Assembly: GCF_900112575.1 (NCBI RefSeq)
Contig: NZ_FOMH01000008.1
Location: forward strand, 282,860 to 346,859
Source of the DNA: Flavobacterium phragmitis
Lineage (GTDB): Bacteria > Bacteroidota > Bacteroidia > Flavobacteriales > Flavobacteriaceae
Length of the DNA stretch: 64,000 bases
Reading direction: 5' to 3'
The position numbers and the translations under genes are program-made. The notes beneath the pieces are model-generated. The model worked only from the letters and a program-made list of their open reading frames with translations, did no database searches and was not told the DNA's origin. Every line of letters begins with the position of its first letter. Positions within the stretch are counted from its first letter, which is position 1. Shown in pieces: positions 35,945-46,600 of the stretch.

Positions 35945-36160
35945 TAAAACAAGAATTGCACGAATTAACACGAAATTAAATCAGTGAAATTAATTGCAAC
36001 AACAATTTACTTGTATGGATTGGTGAAAATTTGTGGAATTCGTGGCGAAAAAAAAAAATGGTTTCGCAAGATTTTTAAAATCAAGGAGCACAAAAAGAGC
36101 GCTACGATTTATTTCACGCAGATTTCTGCAGATTTGAGCAAATTTTGGCAGAACTACTAT
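35945..36160. repeat. Degenerate intergenic repeat upstream of GH105
   Basis: This leader contains CACGAATTAACACGAAATTA, later GTGGAATTCGTGGCGAAAA, and then CACGCAGATTTCTGCAGATT. Short CACGAATT and CGCAGATT units of this kind recur between genes in Flavobacterium (from memory). The region can be read in frame with the GH105 gene from 35984, but the translated stretch is not protein-like. Confidence 0.5.
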
Positions 36161-36184
36161 TTAACATTAAAAAAAAATATAATA

Positions 36185-37339
36185 ATGAAGTTTAGAAAGA
36201 CAATTTTTATGGCAATAGCTTCTCTTTCACTTGGAGCAATTGGCTGTAAAACAGGAAGTGTAAAACAAAAAAACGGCATAAAAGAATCTAAAAAAGAAGT
36301 TGTTGCGATTATCGATAAAGTAAACAGCAATTGGCAAAGTACTCATCCTGAATTTGGAAATGCTTTTTGGCATGTTTCGGCTTATCATACAGGAAATATG
36401 GAGGCTTATAAAGTAACCCAAAACAAAAAGTATTTGGATTATTCATTGGCTTGGGCCGAGAAAAATAAATGGATGGGAGCAAAATCCAATGATAAATCCG
36501 AATGGAAATACAGTTATGGTGAAACAGATCAATATGTATTGTTTGGAGATTGGCAGATTTGTTTCCAGACTTATATCGATTTGTACAATTTCACAGGAAA
36601 AAAGGATCCTCAAAAAATTGCAAGAGCAAAAGAAGTGATGGAATACGAAATGAGTACGCCACAAAACGATTATTGGTGGTGGGTTGACGGATTGTATATG
36701 GTAATGCCGGTGATGACAAAGCTGTACAACGTTACAGGAAATGAAATGTACTTAGAGAAATTACACTCTTATTTGTATTATGCAGACAGTATTATGTATG
36801 ATGAAGAAGCCAAACTATATTTCCGCGATTCCAAATATGTGTATCCAAAGCATAAAAGTGCAAATGGAAAAAAAGATTTTTGGGCAAGGGGAGACGGCTG
36901 GATTTTTGCCGGTTATGCTAAAATTATTCAAGATTTACCAAAGTCTGCTAAACATAGAAATGAATATATCAATCGTTTTAAAGAGATGGCTAAAGCTTTG
37001 GCAGATGCACAGCAGAAAGGCGGCTATTGGACAAGAAGTATTCTAGACCCCGAACACGCACCAGGACCTGAAACCAGCGGAACGGCTTTCTTTACTTATG
37101 GTTTTATGTGGGGAATAAACAATGGCTTTTTGGATAAGAAAACGTATTTGCCAGTTGTAGAAAAATCATGGCATTATTTAACCACTTTCGCTTTGCAACC
37201 AGATGGAAAAGTAGGTTATGTACAGCCTATCGGCGAAAAAGCGATTCCCGGACAAGTTGTCGATAAAAATTCCACAGCTGATTTTGGGGTTGGCGCTTTT
37301 TTATTAGCAGTATCAGAGGTTTATCGTTATGTGAAATAA
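36185..37339 (+). CDS. GH105 unsaturated glucuronyl/galacturonyl hydrolase, lipoprotein
   Basis: A 384-residue lipoprotein (MKFRKTIFMAIASLSLGAIG, then Cys21). The alpha/alpha-barrel family removes the 4,5-unsaturated uronic acid left by polysaccharide lyases. YWWWVDGLYMVMPVM carries Asp168, the expected catalytic aspartate, and FWARGDGWIFAGY carries Asp237; GTAFFTYGFMWGINNG and the closing DFGVGAFLLAVSEVYR are also typical. An in-frame ATG at 35984 would add 67 unlikely residues and hide the signal peptide, so the start is 36185. In arabinogalactan loci GH105 acts after a rhamnose-glucuronate lyase; no such lyase is obvious here unless the BNR_4 protein is one. Confidence 0.92.
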   Translation: MKFRKTIFMAIASLSLGAIGCKTGSVKQKNGIKESKKEVVAIIDKVNSNWQSTHPEFGNAFWHVSAYHTGNMEAYKVTQNKKYLDYSLAWAEKNKWMGAKSNDKSEWKYSYGETDQYVLFGDWQICFQTYIDLYNFTGKKDPQKIARAKEVMEYEMSTPQNDYWWWVDGLYMVMPVMTKLYNVTGNEMYLEKLHSYLYYADSIMYDEEAKLYFRDSKYVYPKHKSANGKKDFWARGDGWIFAGYAKIIQDLPKSAKHRNEYINRFKEMAKALADAQQKGGYWTRSILDPEHAPGPETSGTAFFTYGFMWGINNGFLDKKTYLPVVEKSWHYLTTFALQPDGKVGYVQPIGEKAIPGQVVDKNSTADFGVGAFLLAVSEVYRYVK

Positions 37340-37365
37340 TTAAATATTTTTTTGTTTTTGAAGAG

Positions 37366-37397
37366 GAAGCTGTCATAAAAGACAGCTTTCTTGTTTT
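37366..37397 (+). terminator. Intrinsic terminator after GH105
   Basis: GGAAGCTGTC and GACAGCTTTC pair around ATAAAA, followed by TTGTTTT. Confidence 0.85.
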
Positions 37398-37398
37398 A

Positions 37399-37512
37399 AG
37401 CTTCGGAGAAGTAATTTAAACGGATTTTTTATTAATCTGTTAAAAAATTTAAACAACAAATCCGTTTAAATCCGCGTCTTTACGAAGTAAATCCGTTTTA
37501 TCTGCGTTCGTC
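37399..37512. repeat. REP-like core plus AAATCCGTTTA-type repeats
   Basis: AGCTTCGGAGAAGT at 37399 repeats the core found at 2711, again directly behind a terminator. It is followed by AACGGATTT, AAATCCGTTTAAATCCGCG, TAAATCCGTTTTATCTGCG: several copies of an AAATCCGTTT unit in both orientations, related to the CGCAGATT units upstream of GH105. No gene is present from here to the susC promoter. Confidence 0.55.
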
Positions 37513-37732
37513 CAATGTACCTTATTGAATTAGCAGTGTGTTTTACAATCAATACTATATTTTGCGCTTCCTCTTTTCATTTTTCTAAAGTTATTTAAGA
37601 TAAATACTAAGAGATTGTACCACAAGTTTATTTATATCTGGCTTTTAAATAATTATGTATCATACATTTTGAAGATGCTTTTTTTGTCATTCGTATAAAG
37701 AAATCCCGTTTTGCCTCAAAAATACGGATTTG

Positions 37733-37789
37733 CCCCTTTTTTAATATTGTAATTACCCCCTTTTGCTTTCGTGTCTTGCTATAGATTTG
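37733..37789 (+). promoter_or_regulatory. Putative HTCS operator and promoter of susC
   Basis: CCCCTTTT at 37733, TGTAA at 37748 and CCCCCTTTT at 37756 reproduce the arrangement upstream of the GH2 gene (offsets 0, 15 and 23). A TTTTG at 37761 and the -7 box TAGATTTG at 37782-37789 follow, 49 bp after the first C. The second half-site overlaps the -33 region, as expected for an activator touching RNA polymerase. The leader to the susC ATG is about 137 nt. Confidence 0.7.
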
Positions 37790-37932
37790 TAAAGCAAACT
37801 ATTGATAATTACATGATAATGTGTGCTTAAAAAATTTTGAAAAAGAAAATTGTAAAAAACACACTTACAGATGTTCGTTTCTATATTTTGCAGACTAATT
37901 AACTTATCAATAACCAAAACTTACAACCAAAA

Positions 37933-40900
37933 ATGACAAACTTTATTAGGAAGATTAAGGCTCCTGATTATGGATCTGGATTTGATTTGAAAAAAAAACT
38001 TACACTACTTTGTGTATTGGTTTCATTATCTCAAGTACACGCATTTTCTACTGAACCAAGTAGCAGGATAGGAGCAGAAAAAGTACAGCCACAGAATAGT
38101 ATCAGTGGACAGGTAAAAGATAGCAAAGGTGCGCCACTTCCAGGGGCATCAGTTTTAATCAAAGGAACAAAAAATGGTACTATCACAGATTTTGACGGAA
38201 AATTTACGCTGGCAGGAGATGGGAATTCTGTATTAGTAGTTTCGTTTGTTGGTTTTGTAACTAAAGAAGTAGCAGTAAACAGCAGAACGAATATTAATAT
38301 AGTACTAGAAGACAGTGCTGCTTCATTAGATGAAGTAGTGGTAGTAGGATATGGAAAAATGAAGAAAAAGGACTTAACTGGATCCATTGTTCAGGTAAAA
38401 GCCGAAGCTTTAGCCAATCAAAACCCACAAACCGTTCAGGATTTATTAAGAGGTGTTCCAGGTCTAAAAGTGGGCTATGACCCTTCTGCAAAAGGAGGTG
38501 GATCTTTACAGATTCGTGGGCAGACTTCTGTTTACAATCCTGATGGAGCCAATCATAATTCACCGCTTATTATTTTGGATGGGATGCAGTTCTACGGAGA
38601 GCTTTCAGAAATTAACCCTGACGATGTTGGTCAAATTGATATCTTGAAAGATGCATCTGCTACAGCGGTATACGGTTCAAAAGCGGCGGCAGGGGTTATC
38701 GTTATTTCAACAAAAAAAGGAAAAACGGGCAAGCCTATTATCAACGTCACTACCAACATGACAATTGTTAATGAAAGTGCTTATCGTGATGTATATTCTG
38801 CTGATGGATATATAAAATACCGCCAAGATTGGGAAACGGCTAAAACGTATGGTACCAATACTGCAACTGGAAATTACGAAGCATGGGTTACAGGTACAGC
38901 TGCGGGTAAACCGGGCTACTATGCAAGCCCTAGCCAATTAAGCCAGTTCGGAATTACAGAAGCACAGTGGTTGGCTTATCAGCCGGCTTCACAAATACAA
39001 GGAAAAAGTTTGAATGAAGTTTGGGGATTGCGTTTGGGAATTACGGATGCAACACTTTTAAAGAATTTTACAGAAGGAAAAACGCACGATTGGTATAACA
39101 GTACTTTTAGAACAGGAATAAATCGCGACAATAATTTAAGTGTTTCCGGAGCAAGTGATAAAGTAAATTATTATATGTCTTTAGGATACTTAACCTCAGA
39201 AGGAGCTATTCAGGGTAATGATTATACTGCTGTTCGTGCGAATATGAAAGTAGATGCTAAGATTACAGATTGGCTTGAATTTGGTGCAAATGTTAATTTT
39301 CAAGATCGTTCAGATGGAGATATATCTGTTGGTACAGGAACTAATTACTGGGATGCCAATATGTTAAGAAACAGCCCGTTTGCTAACTTCAAAGAAGCAA
39401 ATGGTGATTACGCAAGACAGCCAATGGGACCAACAATTGGAGGATATAACTACTATTATGACCGCCAATATATGGATCTTGATAGAGGATATACGATCTT
39501 GAATACTATTTTTAATACAAAGGTAACTTTGCCATTTGGTATTACGTATTCATTTAATGCCGCACCACGTTATGAATTTTTCTACAATCGTTATTTCCAG
39601 TCAGCCGGTAATAAAAACTGGAATGCTGCTAATATTGGAGTGGATAGAGAGAACGGAAAAAAATTCACTTGGAACTTAAACAATACCATAACATGGGATC
39701 ATACATTTAATGAGAAGCACCATATTATCGCAACATTTGTTCAGGAAGCAGAAGATTTAAAAACTTGGTCAGATCGTATTGATGCAAATAACATACAACC
39801 ATCAGATGCTTTAGGTTATCATAATATTGCCAATGCAACACTTGCCAATAGTACTTTTACGGCAACAGATACACATCAGACCGGTGATGCATTAATGGCA
39901 AGACTTTTCTATTCCTTTGATGATCGTTATATGATTACAGGAACGGTTCGCCGTGATGGATACTCTGCTTTTGGAGCTTCATATCCTTACGCCACTTTCC
40001 CTTCTGTAGCATTGGGATGGAACTTTAATAAAGAAAAATGGTTTCATTGGGAACCTTTGAGCACTGGTAAATTACGTTTATCATGGGGTAAAAATGGAAA
40101 CAGATCGCTTGCTGATCCCTATTTAGCTTTAGCCAATTTAAGTTCAGGTACAGGAGCAACTATGGGATATATTGATGCTTCAGGAAACATTGTGGATATG
40201 AAATATCTGGGAATAGACCGTATGGCAAATCCTAATTTGCAATGGGAAAAAACAACAGCTTCCAATATTGGTATTGATCTTGGTTTCTTCAATGACAGAA
40301 TTACAACTACAATTGACGTTTACAAATCGGTTACTCACGATATGATTATGAGTCAGCGTCTGCCTGAGTTTACTGGATTCTCATCTATTGCAACCAATCT
40401 TGGAGAAGTTGAAAATAAAGGTATTGAGATCAGTCTTACTTCTTTGAATATGAAAAAGCCAAATTTTGAATGGACTACTATGGTTGCTTTTTCATACAAC
40501 AAGAATACCATTAACAAATTGTATGGCAATATGGAAGATATTAAAGATGCCAATGGAAATGTTATTGGAAGAAAAGAAGCAGATGATAAAACCAATGGAT
40601 GGTTTATTGGAAAACCTATTTCTCAAATCTGGGATTATAAAGTAATTGGAATCTGGCAGAAAGACGAAGCTGTAGAAGCTGCTAAATATGGACAACGTCC
40701 AGGAGATCCAAAAGTGGAGAACAGCTATACTGCTGATGATGTAAACGGAAAACCAACTTATAATGAAAAAGACAAACAGTTTTTAGGACAGACAACACCG
40801 CCAATTAACTGGTCGCTTCGTAATGAATTTACATTTTACAAAAATTGGAATTTGGCAATCAATATGTATTCATACATGGGACACAAATCAATGGACGGAC

Positions 40901-41265
40901 GTTATATGAATACGTACAATGATGGTAGTTTGTATACCAATAACTACAATCCGTTTGTAAATCCGTATTGGACAATTGACAATCCAACAAATGATTGGGC
41001 GCGTCTTGATGCAAGAGGACCTGCAGGAGCTGGAACAGCAAAATTATACGATCGCAGTTTTATTCGTTTAGACAATATTTCGTTGGCGTACTCACTCCCT
41101 AAAGATCTTATAAACCGTCTGCATGTGAGAAATTTCAAAATCTATACTTCTGTTCAGAATGTGGCAACTTGGTCTGCTTCTAAACAATGGAAATATTATG
41201 GTGATCCGGAGACTGGAGGGCTTGCTACCCGAATGTTCAATTTAGGATTTAATGTTTCACTTTAA
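37933..41265 (+). CDS. susC: SusC-like TonB-linked outer membrane transporter
   Basis: A 1110-residue outer membrane importer of oligosaccharides. Signal peptide within the first 40 residues; carboxypeptidase-regulatory-like domain at ~56-130 (SGQVKDSKGAPLPGASVLIK, TDFDGKFTL); the SusC-type plug opening DEVVVVGYGKMKKKDLTGSI; plug motifs VQDLLRGVPGLKVG and LIILDGMQFYGELSEINPDD followed by IDILKDASATAVYGSKAAAG; then the 22-strand barrel ending in LGFNVSL. It lies 13 bp before susD, with which it forms the lid-and-barrel complex. Expression likely depends on the HTCS through the operator at 37733. Confidence 0.97.
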   Translation: MTNFIRKIKAPDYGSGFDLKKKLTLLCVLVSLSQVHAFSTEPSSRIGAEKVQPQNSISGQVKDSKGAPLPGASVLIKGTKNGTITDFDGKFTLAGDGNSVLVVSFVGFVTKEVAVNSRTNINIVLEDSAASLDEVVVVGYGKMKKKDLTGSIVQVKAEALANQNPQTVQDLLRGVPGLKVGYDPSAKGGGSLQIRGQTSVYNPDGANHNSPLIILDGMQFYGELSEINPDDVGQIDILKDASATAVYGSKAAAGVIVISTKKGKTGKPIINVTTNMTIVNESAYRDVYSADGYIKYRQDWETAKTYGTNTATGNYEAWVTGTAAGKPGYYASPSQLSQFGITEAQWLAYQPASQIQGKSLNEVWGLRLGITDATLLKNFTEGKTHDWYNSTFRTGINRDNNLSVSGASDKVNYYMSLGYLTSEGAIQGNDYTAVRANMKVDAKITDWLEFGANVNFQDRSDGDISVGTGTNYWDANMLRNSPFANFKEANGDYARQPMGPTIGGYNYYYDRQYMDLDRGYTILNTIFNTKVTLPFGITYSFNAAPRYEFFYNRYFQSAGNKNWNAANIGVDRENGKKFTWNLNNTITWDHTFNEKHHIIATFVQEAEDLKTWSDRIDANNIQPSDALGYHNIANATLANSTFTATDTHQTGDALMARLFYSFDDRYMITGTVRRDGYSAFGASYPYATFPSVALGWNFNKEKWFHWEPLSTGKLRLSWGKNGNRSLADPYLALANLSSGTGATMGYIDASGNIVDMKYLGIDRMANPNLQWEKTTASNIGIDLGFFNDRITTTIDVYKSVTHDMIMSQRLPEFTGFSSIATNLGEVENKGIEISLTSLNMKKPNFEWTTMVAFSYNKNTINKLYGNMEDIKDANGNVIGRKEADDKTNGWFIGKPISQIWDYKVIGIWQKDEAVEAAKYGQRPGDPKVENSYTADDVNGKPTYNEKDKQFLGQTTPPINWSLRNEFTFYKNWNLAINMYSYMGHKSMDGRYMNTYNDGSLYTNNYNPFVNPYWTIDNPTNDWARLDARGPAGAGTAKLYDRSFIRLDNISLAYSLPKDLINRLHVRNFKIYTSVQNVATWSASKQWKYYGDPETGGLATRMFNLGFNVSL

Positions 41266-41278
41266 AAATTAGTCAATA

Positions 41279-43261
41279 ATGAAAAGATATATACAAAATA
41301 AAATTTCAAGAATAGTGCCTCTAGTTGCGGTTGCTGCTCTTTTTGTTTCCTGTTCAGAAGATTTTCTGGAACCTGATCCGCTTTCGTTTTACGAACCAGA
41401 AGCTACATTTACTACAGAAACTGGATTACAGGCGGTTTTGGCAAGTGCAGATAAACAGCTTCGTAATAACTATATTCATTACAATAATGCTGGTAATAGT
41501 GTACCTATTGGTACTGAATATGTTTTCTCTGATATGTCAAAATATGGAAAAACAGATAATACCAGCACCATTTCTGATTTTGCTAATACTATGGTGCCTA
41601 CCATGAGTTACAAGACGTCAACAAATGATGATTTTTATTTCGGATTTTACTGGACAGAAGCTTATACTGGAATTAAACATGCCAATACTGTTTTAACTTA
41701 TATTGATAAGGTAACAAGTTTAACAGAAGAAGTGAAACGTAAATATATTGGTCAGGCTTATTTTCATAGAGCATACCGTTATCTTAATTTGGTGTATCAA
41801 TTTGGAGATATTCCGTTGATTACAAAGATTTTGGAAGTGCCAAAGCAAAGTTATTATTCAACTAAAAAAGAAGCGATTATTGAAATGATTACAGCAGATA
41901 TGGAAAAGGCTGTAGAATGGGTTCCAGAACAATCAAAACTCCCTTATTTAGGCGTAGTAAACAAAGGAGCATGTCGTCAATTATTGATTAAATGTTACTT
42001 GGCTTCTGGTAGATTTAAAGATGCCGAAAATCAGGCCGATTTATTGATTAATTCTTCTGGTTATTCTTTAATGCAGGGCTCATTTGGAACTTTTGATACA
42101 GGAGGAAATCCAGCGACATGGACTATTACCAGAAATGTAATCTGGGATTTACACCGCCCTGAAAATAAAGTTATTGCAGCGAACAGAGAAGCTATTTTGG
42201 TAATGCCAAATGGTGGCGTACAATCTTTTTTACCATTTGCATCGATGAGAATTTTTGGTCCAAACTGGAATTCAGGTACAGTTACTACTCCTGACGGAAA
42301 ACAAGCCGCAAATCGTTTTGCCTCAAACAATGCCAATTATCAGGCTAACTATGATTATGCTAGAGCTTTAGGACGTGGTATTGCTACGATTAGTGCTTCG
42401 TATTATTCACAGCATCCAATGTGGGTGGTTAATGGCGTGGAAGACAAACAGGACCTTAGACATAACAGTACCGTTGGAAACTGGGTAAATATGGAGAATC
42501 TTAAATACAGCGACAAGACTTCTGCGTATTATGGACAAAATTTCAGATTAAAAAATGGTACTACACTGTTGTCAAAAGATACATTGCGTGAATGGTTTGA
42601 TTTTCCGTTGTATAAAATCTATCTGCATGATGTTGTAAATGAAACGAATCCAAATGCAAATGATTTTCAGGGGGCCAGTACAGGAAGTAAAGCACATTGG
42701 TATTTATATCGTTTGGCTGAAACTTATTTGTTGAGAGCAGAAGCCCGTTTTTATCAAGGAAATGTTGGAGGCGCAGCTCAAGACGTAAATGTTATTAGAG
42801 CAAGAGCAGGTGCTTCGCAAATGTATGGTACAGTAACTATCGGTGATATTTGTGCTGAAAGAGGAAGAGAGCTTTATCTGGAAGAATGGAGGAATGTCGA
42901 GTTAAAGCGTATTTCACACTGTCTCGCACTCAGCGGGCAGGCAGATGAATGGGGACAAACTTACAGCAAGACCAACTGGGACAAACAGTCCGGAACAGAC
43001 AACGCAGGAGGAAGTTATTGGTATCAACGTATTGTGCATTATACCCTTTACAACAAATATCCAAGCGGTATCGTGGTTCCAAACGGAACTAAATTTTATA
43101 CCATGGACAAACGTAATAACTACTGGCCAATTCCAAATAGTGCTATAACGGCTAATATCAAAGGTAAATTAAGTCAGAATTACGGTTATGATGGTTATGA
43201 TCCCAACGTTAAGGTTTGGGACAAATGGCAGGATGCTGTCGCAGATGAAAGTCAGCTTTAA
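41279..43261 (+). CDS. susD: SusD-like surface glycan-binding lipoprotein
   Basis: A 660-residue lipoprotein (MKRYIQNKISRIVPLVAVAA, lipobox LFVSC with Cys25, then SEDFLEP). It has the RagB/SusD layout: TPR-like helices in the N-terminal half (KRKYIGQAYFHRAYRYLNLV with FGDIPLITK) and the C-terminal SusD block (LYRLAETYLLRAEARFYQGN, DVNVIRARAGA, ICAERGRELYLEEWR). It caps the SusC barrel and binds the incoming glycan; the ligand is likely arabinogalactan oligosaccharide by context. It is longer than the usual ~550 residues because of loop insertions. Confidence 0.97.
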   Translation: MKRYIQNKISRIVPLVAVAALFVSCSEDFLEPDPLSFYEPEATFTTETGLQAVLASADKQLRNNYIHYNNAGNSVPIGTEYVFSDMSKYGKTDNTSTISDFANTMVPTMSYKTSTNDDFYFGFYWTEAYTGIKHANTVLTYIDKVTSLTEEVKRKYIGQAYFHRAYRYLNLVYQFGDIPLITKILEVPKQSYYSTKKEAIIEMITADMEKAVEWVPEQSKLPYLGVVNKGACRQLLIKCYLASGRFKDAENQADLLINSSGYSLMQGSFGTFDTGGNPATWTITRNVIWDLHRPENKVIAANREAILVMPNGGVQSFLPFASMRIFGPNWNSGTVTTPDGKQAANRFASNNANYQANYDYARALGRGIATISASYYSQHPMWVVNGVEDKQDLRHNSTVGNWVNMENLKYSDKTSAYYGQNFRLKNGTTLLSKDTLREWFDFPLYKIYLHDVVNETNPNANDFQGASTGSKAHWYLYRLAETYLLRAEARFYQGNVGGAAQDVNVIRARAGASQMYGTVTIGDICAERGRELYLEEWRNVELKRISHCLALSGQADEWGQTYSKTNWDKQSGTDNAGGSYWYQRIVHYTLYNKYPSGIVVPNGTKFYTMDKRNNYWPIPNSAITANIKGKLSQNYGYDGYDPNVKVWDKWQDAVADESQL

Positions 43262-43280
43262 TTAGATTTATAATAAAAAG

Positions 43281-43337
43281 TATCTAAACTGCAGTAATTT
43301 AATTGGAATGGTTATTATTTCGCTGCAGTTTAAGATA
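43281..43337. other. Inverted repeat after susD
   Basis: TATCTAAACTGCAG (43281-43294) pairs with CTGCAGTTTAAGATA (43323-43337) around a ~28-nt loop. No T run follows, so it is more likely an RNA-stabilising or processing hairpin than a full terminator. Confidence 0.6.
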
Positions 43338-43394
43338 CATTCTTCAAGGGTTTAAATATCCCAATTTCTTAAATCCTAAATTTTTATAATTACC

Positions 43395-43445
43395 GACTGT
43401 TTAAGTATTATCCTCCATTACAAAAGGGGGATAATACAAGCAGTC
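43395..43445. other. Long imperfect hairpin in the susD / GH128 gap
   Basis: GACTGTTTAAGTATTATCC pairs with GGGATAATACAAGCAGTC. On the minus strand the loop side reads CCCCCTTTTGTAA, sharing CCCCCTTTTG with the half-site at the susC promoter. The rest of the 430-bp gap holds no gene. Confidence 0.6.
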
Positions 43446-43691
43446 ATTATAAGCCGCATGAATACTTAGTTATACTTTGTAAATCAAAATATTATAGGTT
43501 TAACGATATAAAATACCACAATACATTTCAATACAATTTTGCCCGTTAATAAACACGGAAGGAATTTTTTTGCCCAGTTTTTAATTTTAAAATCGGTGGT
43601 TTAAGAGTTTCTTACGCCAATAATTTTGTTGGTTACCAATGAAAGCATTCAACAAAAATTTTAAAACAATTTTTAAAACAAATATTTCATT

Positions 43692-46600
43692 ATGAAAAAA
43701 CTATACATATTTATATTATTCTGGTTATCGGTTTTTGTATTCAATATACAGGCACAAGCCCCTAATTTACCTGTAAAGACAACTTTAGCTACGACATTAA
43801 ATGGTCCTAAGACTTTTACAAATGCTTCGACTTCAGATATTCTAACATTTCCCTTATCCAATCAAAGCGAGTTTACTTTAGAAGTAAAAGCCAAAGTCAA
43901 TTCAGCTGTTGGAAGAGGATTTGATGTTGAAGTTAAAAATACAATCGGCCTCGGATTTAGAACTTCTTTGGATAAAACCACTTTTAATAGTACTACAATC
44001 TTATCAACGCCTGAAAATTTAAGTACTTCTGTAGACAATGCTCAGGAGCAAACATATCGATATGCTGTAAAAGATGGTGTTGCCAATATTTATCAGGACG
44101 GACATTACTTAGCTTCTAAAACACTCGATTTTCTAAATGATACTTCAGGCGCTCCAGTAGCATACGGTGCTGACAATTTATTAGGAAGATGGGCAGGAGT
44201 AACTGGAAACAACTCTGGAAAACCAAACGATTATGGCTGGGCAAATACGTCAACAAGCCTTCCTTGGAATACTGCTAATTCTACCTCTGGTGTTCGCTAT
44301 TTGGATGTGACTTCTGGGCATACTTTTGAATCAGATAATTCGGTTTACAGTGGTAGAATCATGTATATTCGTTGGGACAATGCCAGTTATTCGGCAGCAA
44401 CTTATAGTTATCCTGTTAAACTAGAGCAAGGTTTGAGATATGAATTTTCATGGCTTTATGAATATATTTCTAATGCAGCAGCAGGAGTCAAATTAAATGT
44501 GTCCATATCCTCAGGTGCTGACGGATCTGGAGTTATTGCTTCTAAAACATTTACAACCGGAAGTGCCAATAAATTACGAAGAGGAGATTTGTCTTTTGTT
44601 TCGAATGTGGATGGCAATTATTACTTAACCATCACAGGCGATTATGCACTCATGGCTATTGCCGACTTAAAATTGAAATCTTCCAATTTAATCAATACTT
44701 GGGACGGTTATTACAATGATAATGCAGGAACTCCTGCTGCTTATGGATGGACGAATGTTGCTTCTCCATCTATCTTTAATACAGCCAACAGCACCAGCGG
44801 AGCACGTTTTATGGATGTAACTTCGGGACATACTTTTGAATCCGACAATTCAGTTTACAATGGCAGATTAATGTACATTAGATGGGACAGCACTGCGCTT
44901 GAAAACTCCGTTTATTCATTTCCAGTACAATTAGAAGCCTCAAAAGGCTATCAGTTTTCATGGATATACGAATACATTTCGAATTTAAGTCCAGGTTCTC
45001 AAATGACGGTTTCAGTTTCTACAGCTGCAAATGGCGGCGGAACCGTTTTGGCAACTAAAAACTTTACGACAGGAGCTGTCAATAAACTAAGAAAAGGAGA
45101 TTTGGCATTTCAATCACAAAGTGCAGGAACGTATTATATCAATGTTACAGGAGCCAAAGCACTTTTTGGAATAGCAGATTTAAAAGTGCAAGGACAGGAA
45201 ACAGCCAACATTGTAATTGGTAAAAATTATGCAAGCGGTGCTGTAGATATGGCGATCACTTCGGTTACATTTGAAAATTTGGCTTATGCTCCTGATAAAG
45301 TAATTAGCCCGTCATTGCAAACGATAAATATTTCAAGCAATACGACTGCAGGAGCTTTTGCGAAATCAAAAGTAGTTTTAAGCGGAACAGCTTCTTTGTA
45401 TCTTAAAAATGGAAACAATCCGTTAATCAATTCGACAGTCAACTTAACATCAACAGACAACAGTTTATATTTTGAAAATGTCAAACCAAGTGAGGTAATC
45501 AGTTCACAGTTGCAATATGTTTCGGTAAACGGTACTTTGGCGGTCAATGGTACAAATGTAAACGTTACTAATTATGGCGGAGGAACAGTGGTTTCGCCTT
45601 ATGTTGCAGACTATCAACCATTACAAGTTTTTACTGAAGAAAATTTTGGAGGATCATCACAGCAGTATGTTACCGTAACTCCATTTGATAATTTAGGGGC
45701 TTTTGACAATGCCATTAAATCATTCAAACTAAAAAAAGGATATATGGCGACTTTCGCTACCAGTGCAGATGGATCAGGCTACAGCCGAGTTTATATTGCA
45801 GAAAATGAAGATTTGGAAGTACCTGTTTTACCCATTAATTTAAAAGGAACCATTTCGTTTGTTCGAACCATGAGATGGCATCAGGTTACTAAAAAAGGAC
45901 TTGCTGGAGGAAGTACAGAAGCGATTAATTCAACCAATATTACTTGGTATTACAATTGGAACACAGGAATGGATACTACACCAAATGTAGAATATGTTCC
46001 AATTCGTCAAACTCAATGGTGGCCTTCCTTTACACCAGCTTATACTAAAGAGGGATACACTCATTTATTAGGATTTAATGAACCAGATCGTCCAGATCAA
46101 GCCAATATGACCGTTGAGGCAGCCATAAGCAATTGGCCAGCTTTATTGAAATCAGGATTACGAGTAGGTTCTCCGGCGACTTCAGATCCGTATAATCCCT
46201 GGATGGCTAATTTTATGACTCAGGCTGAGGCTAATAATTACCGCGTAGATTACGTAGCATTACACTGTTATTGGTTTAAAACCGCTGCACAATGGAAAAG
46301 CGATCTGCAATACATCTATGACAAATACAAAAGACCAATCTGGATTACAGAATGGAATATTGGGGCAAACTGGACAGCTAATAATTTCCCTGATGATGTG
46401 AATACGCTTACAGATGCCAATGCAACCAAACACAAAAATGATTTAGCATCGATTTTGGCTGTTTTGGAAAGTGCCGATTATGTAGAACGTTATTCCATCT
46501 ACAATTGGGTTCAGGATGCCAGAGCAATGTATGTGACGATTAATGACGCTTTTAAAACTAGAAATCCAAACTGGCAAAATTACGTTTGGCTGCAGAATGC

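Noticed and set aside
35984..36184. An upstream in-frame start that would lengthen GH105 by 67 residues
   Set aside because: The added stretch is translated repeat DNA and would bury a clean lipoprotein signal that begins at 36185.
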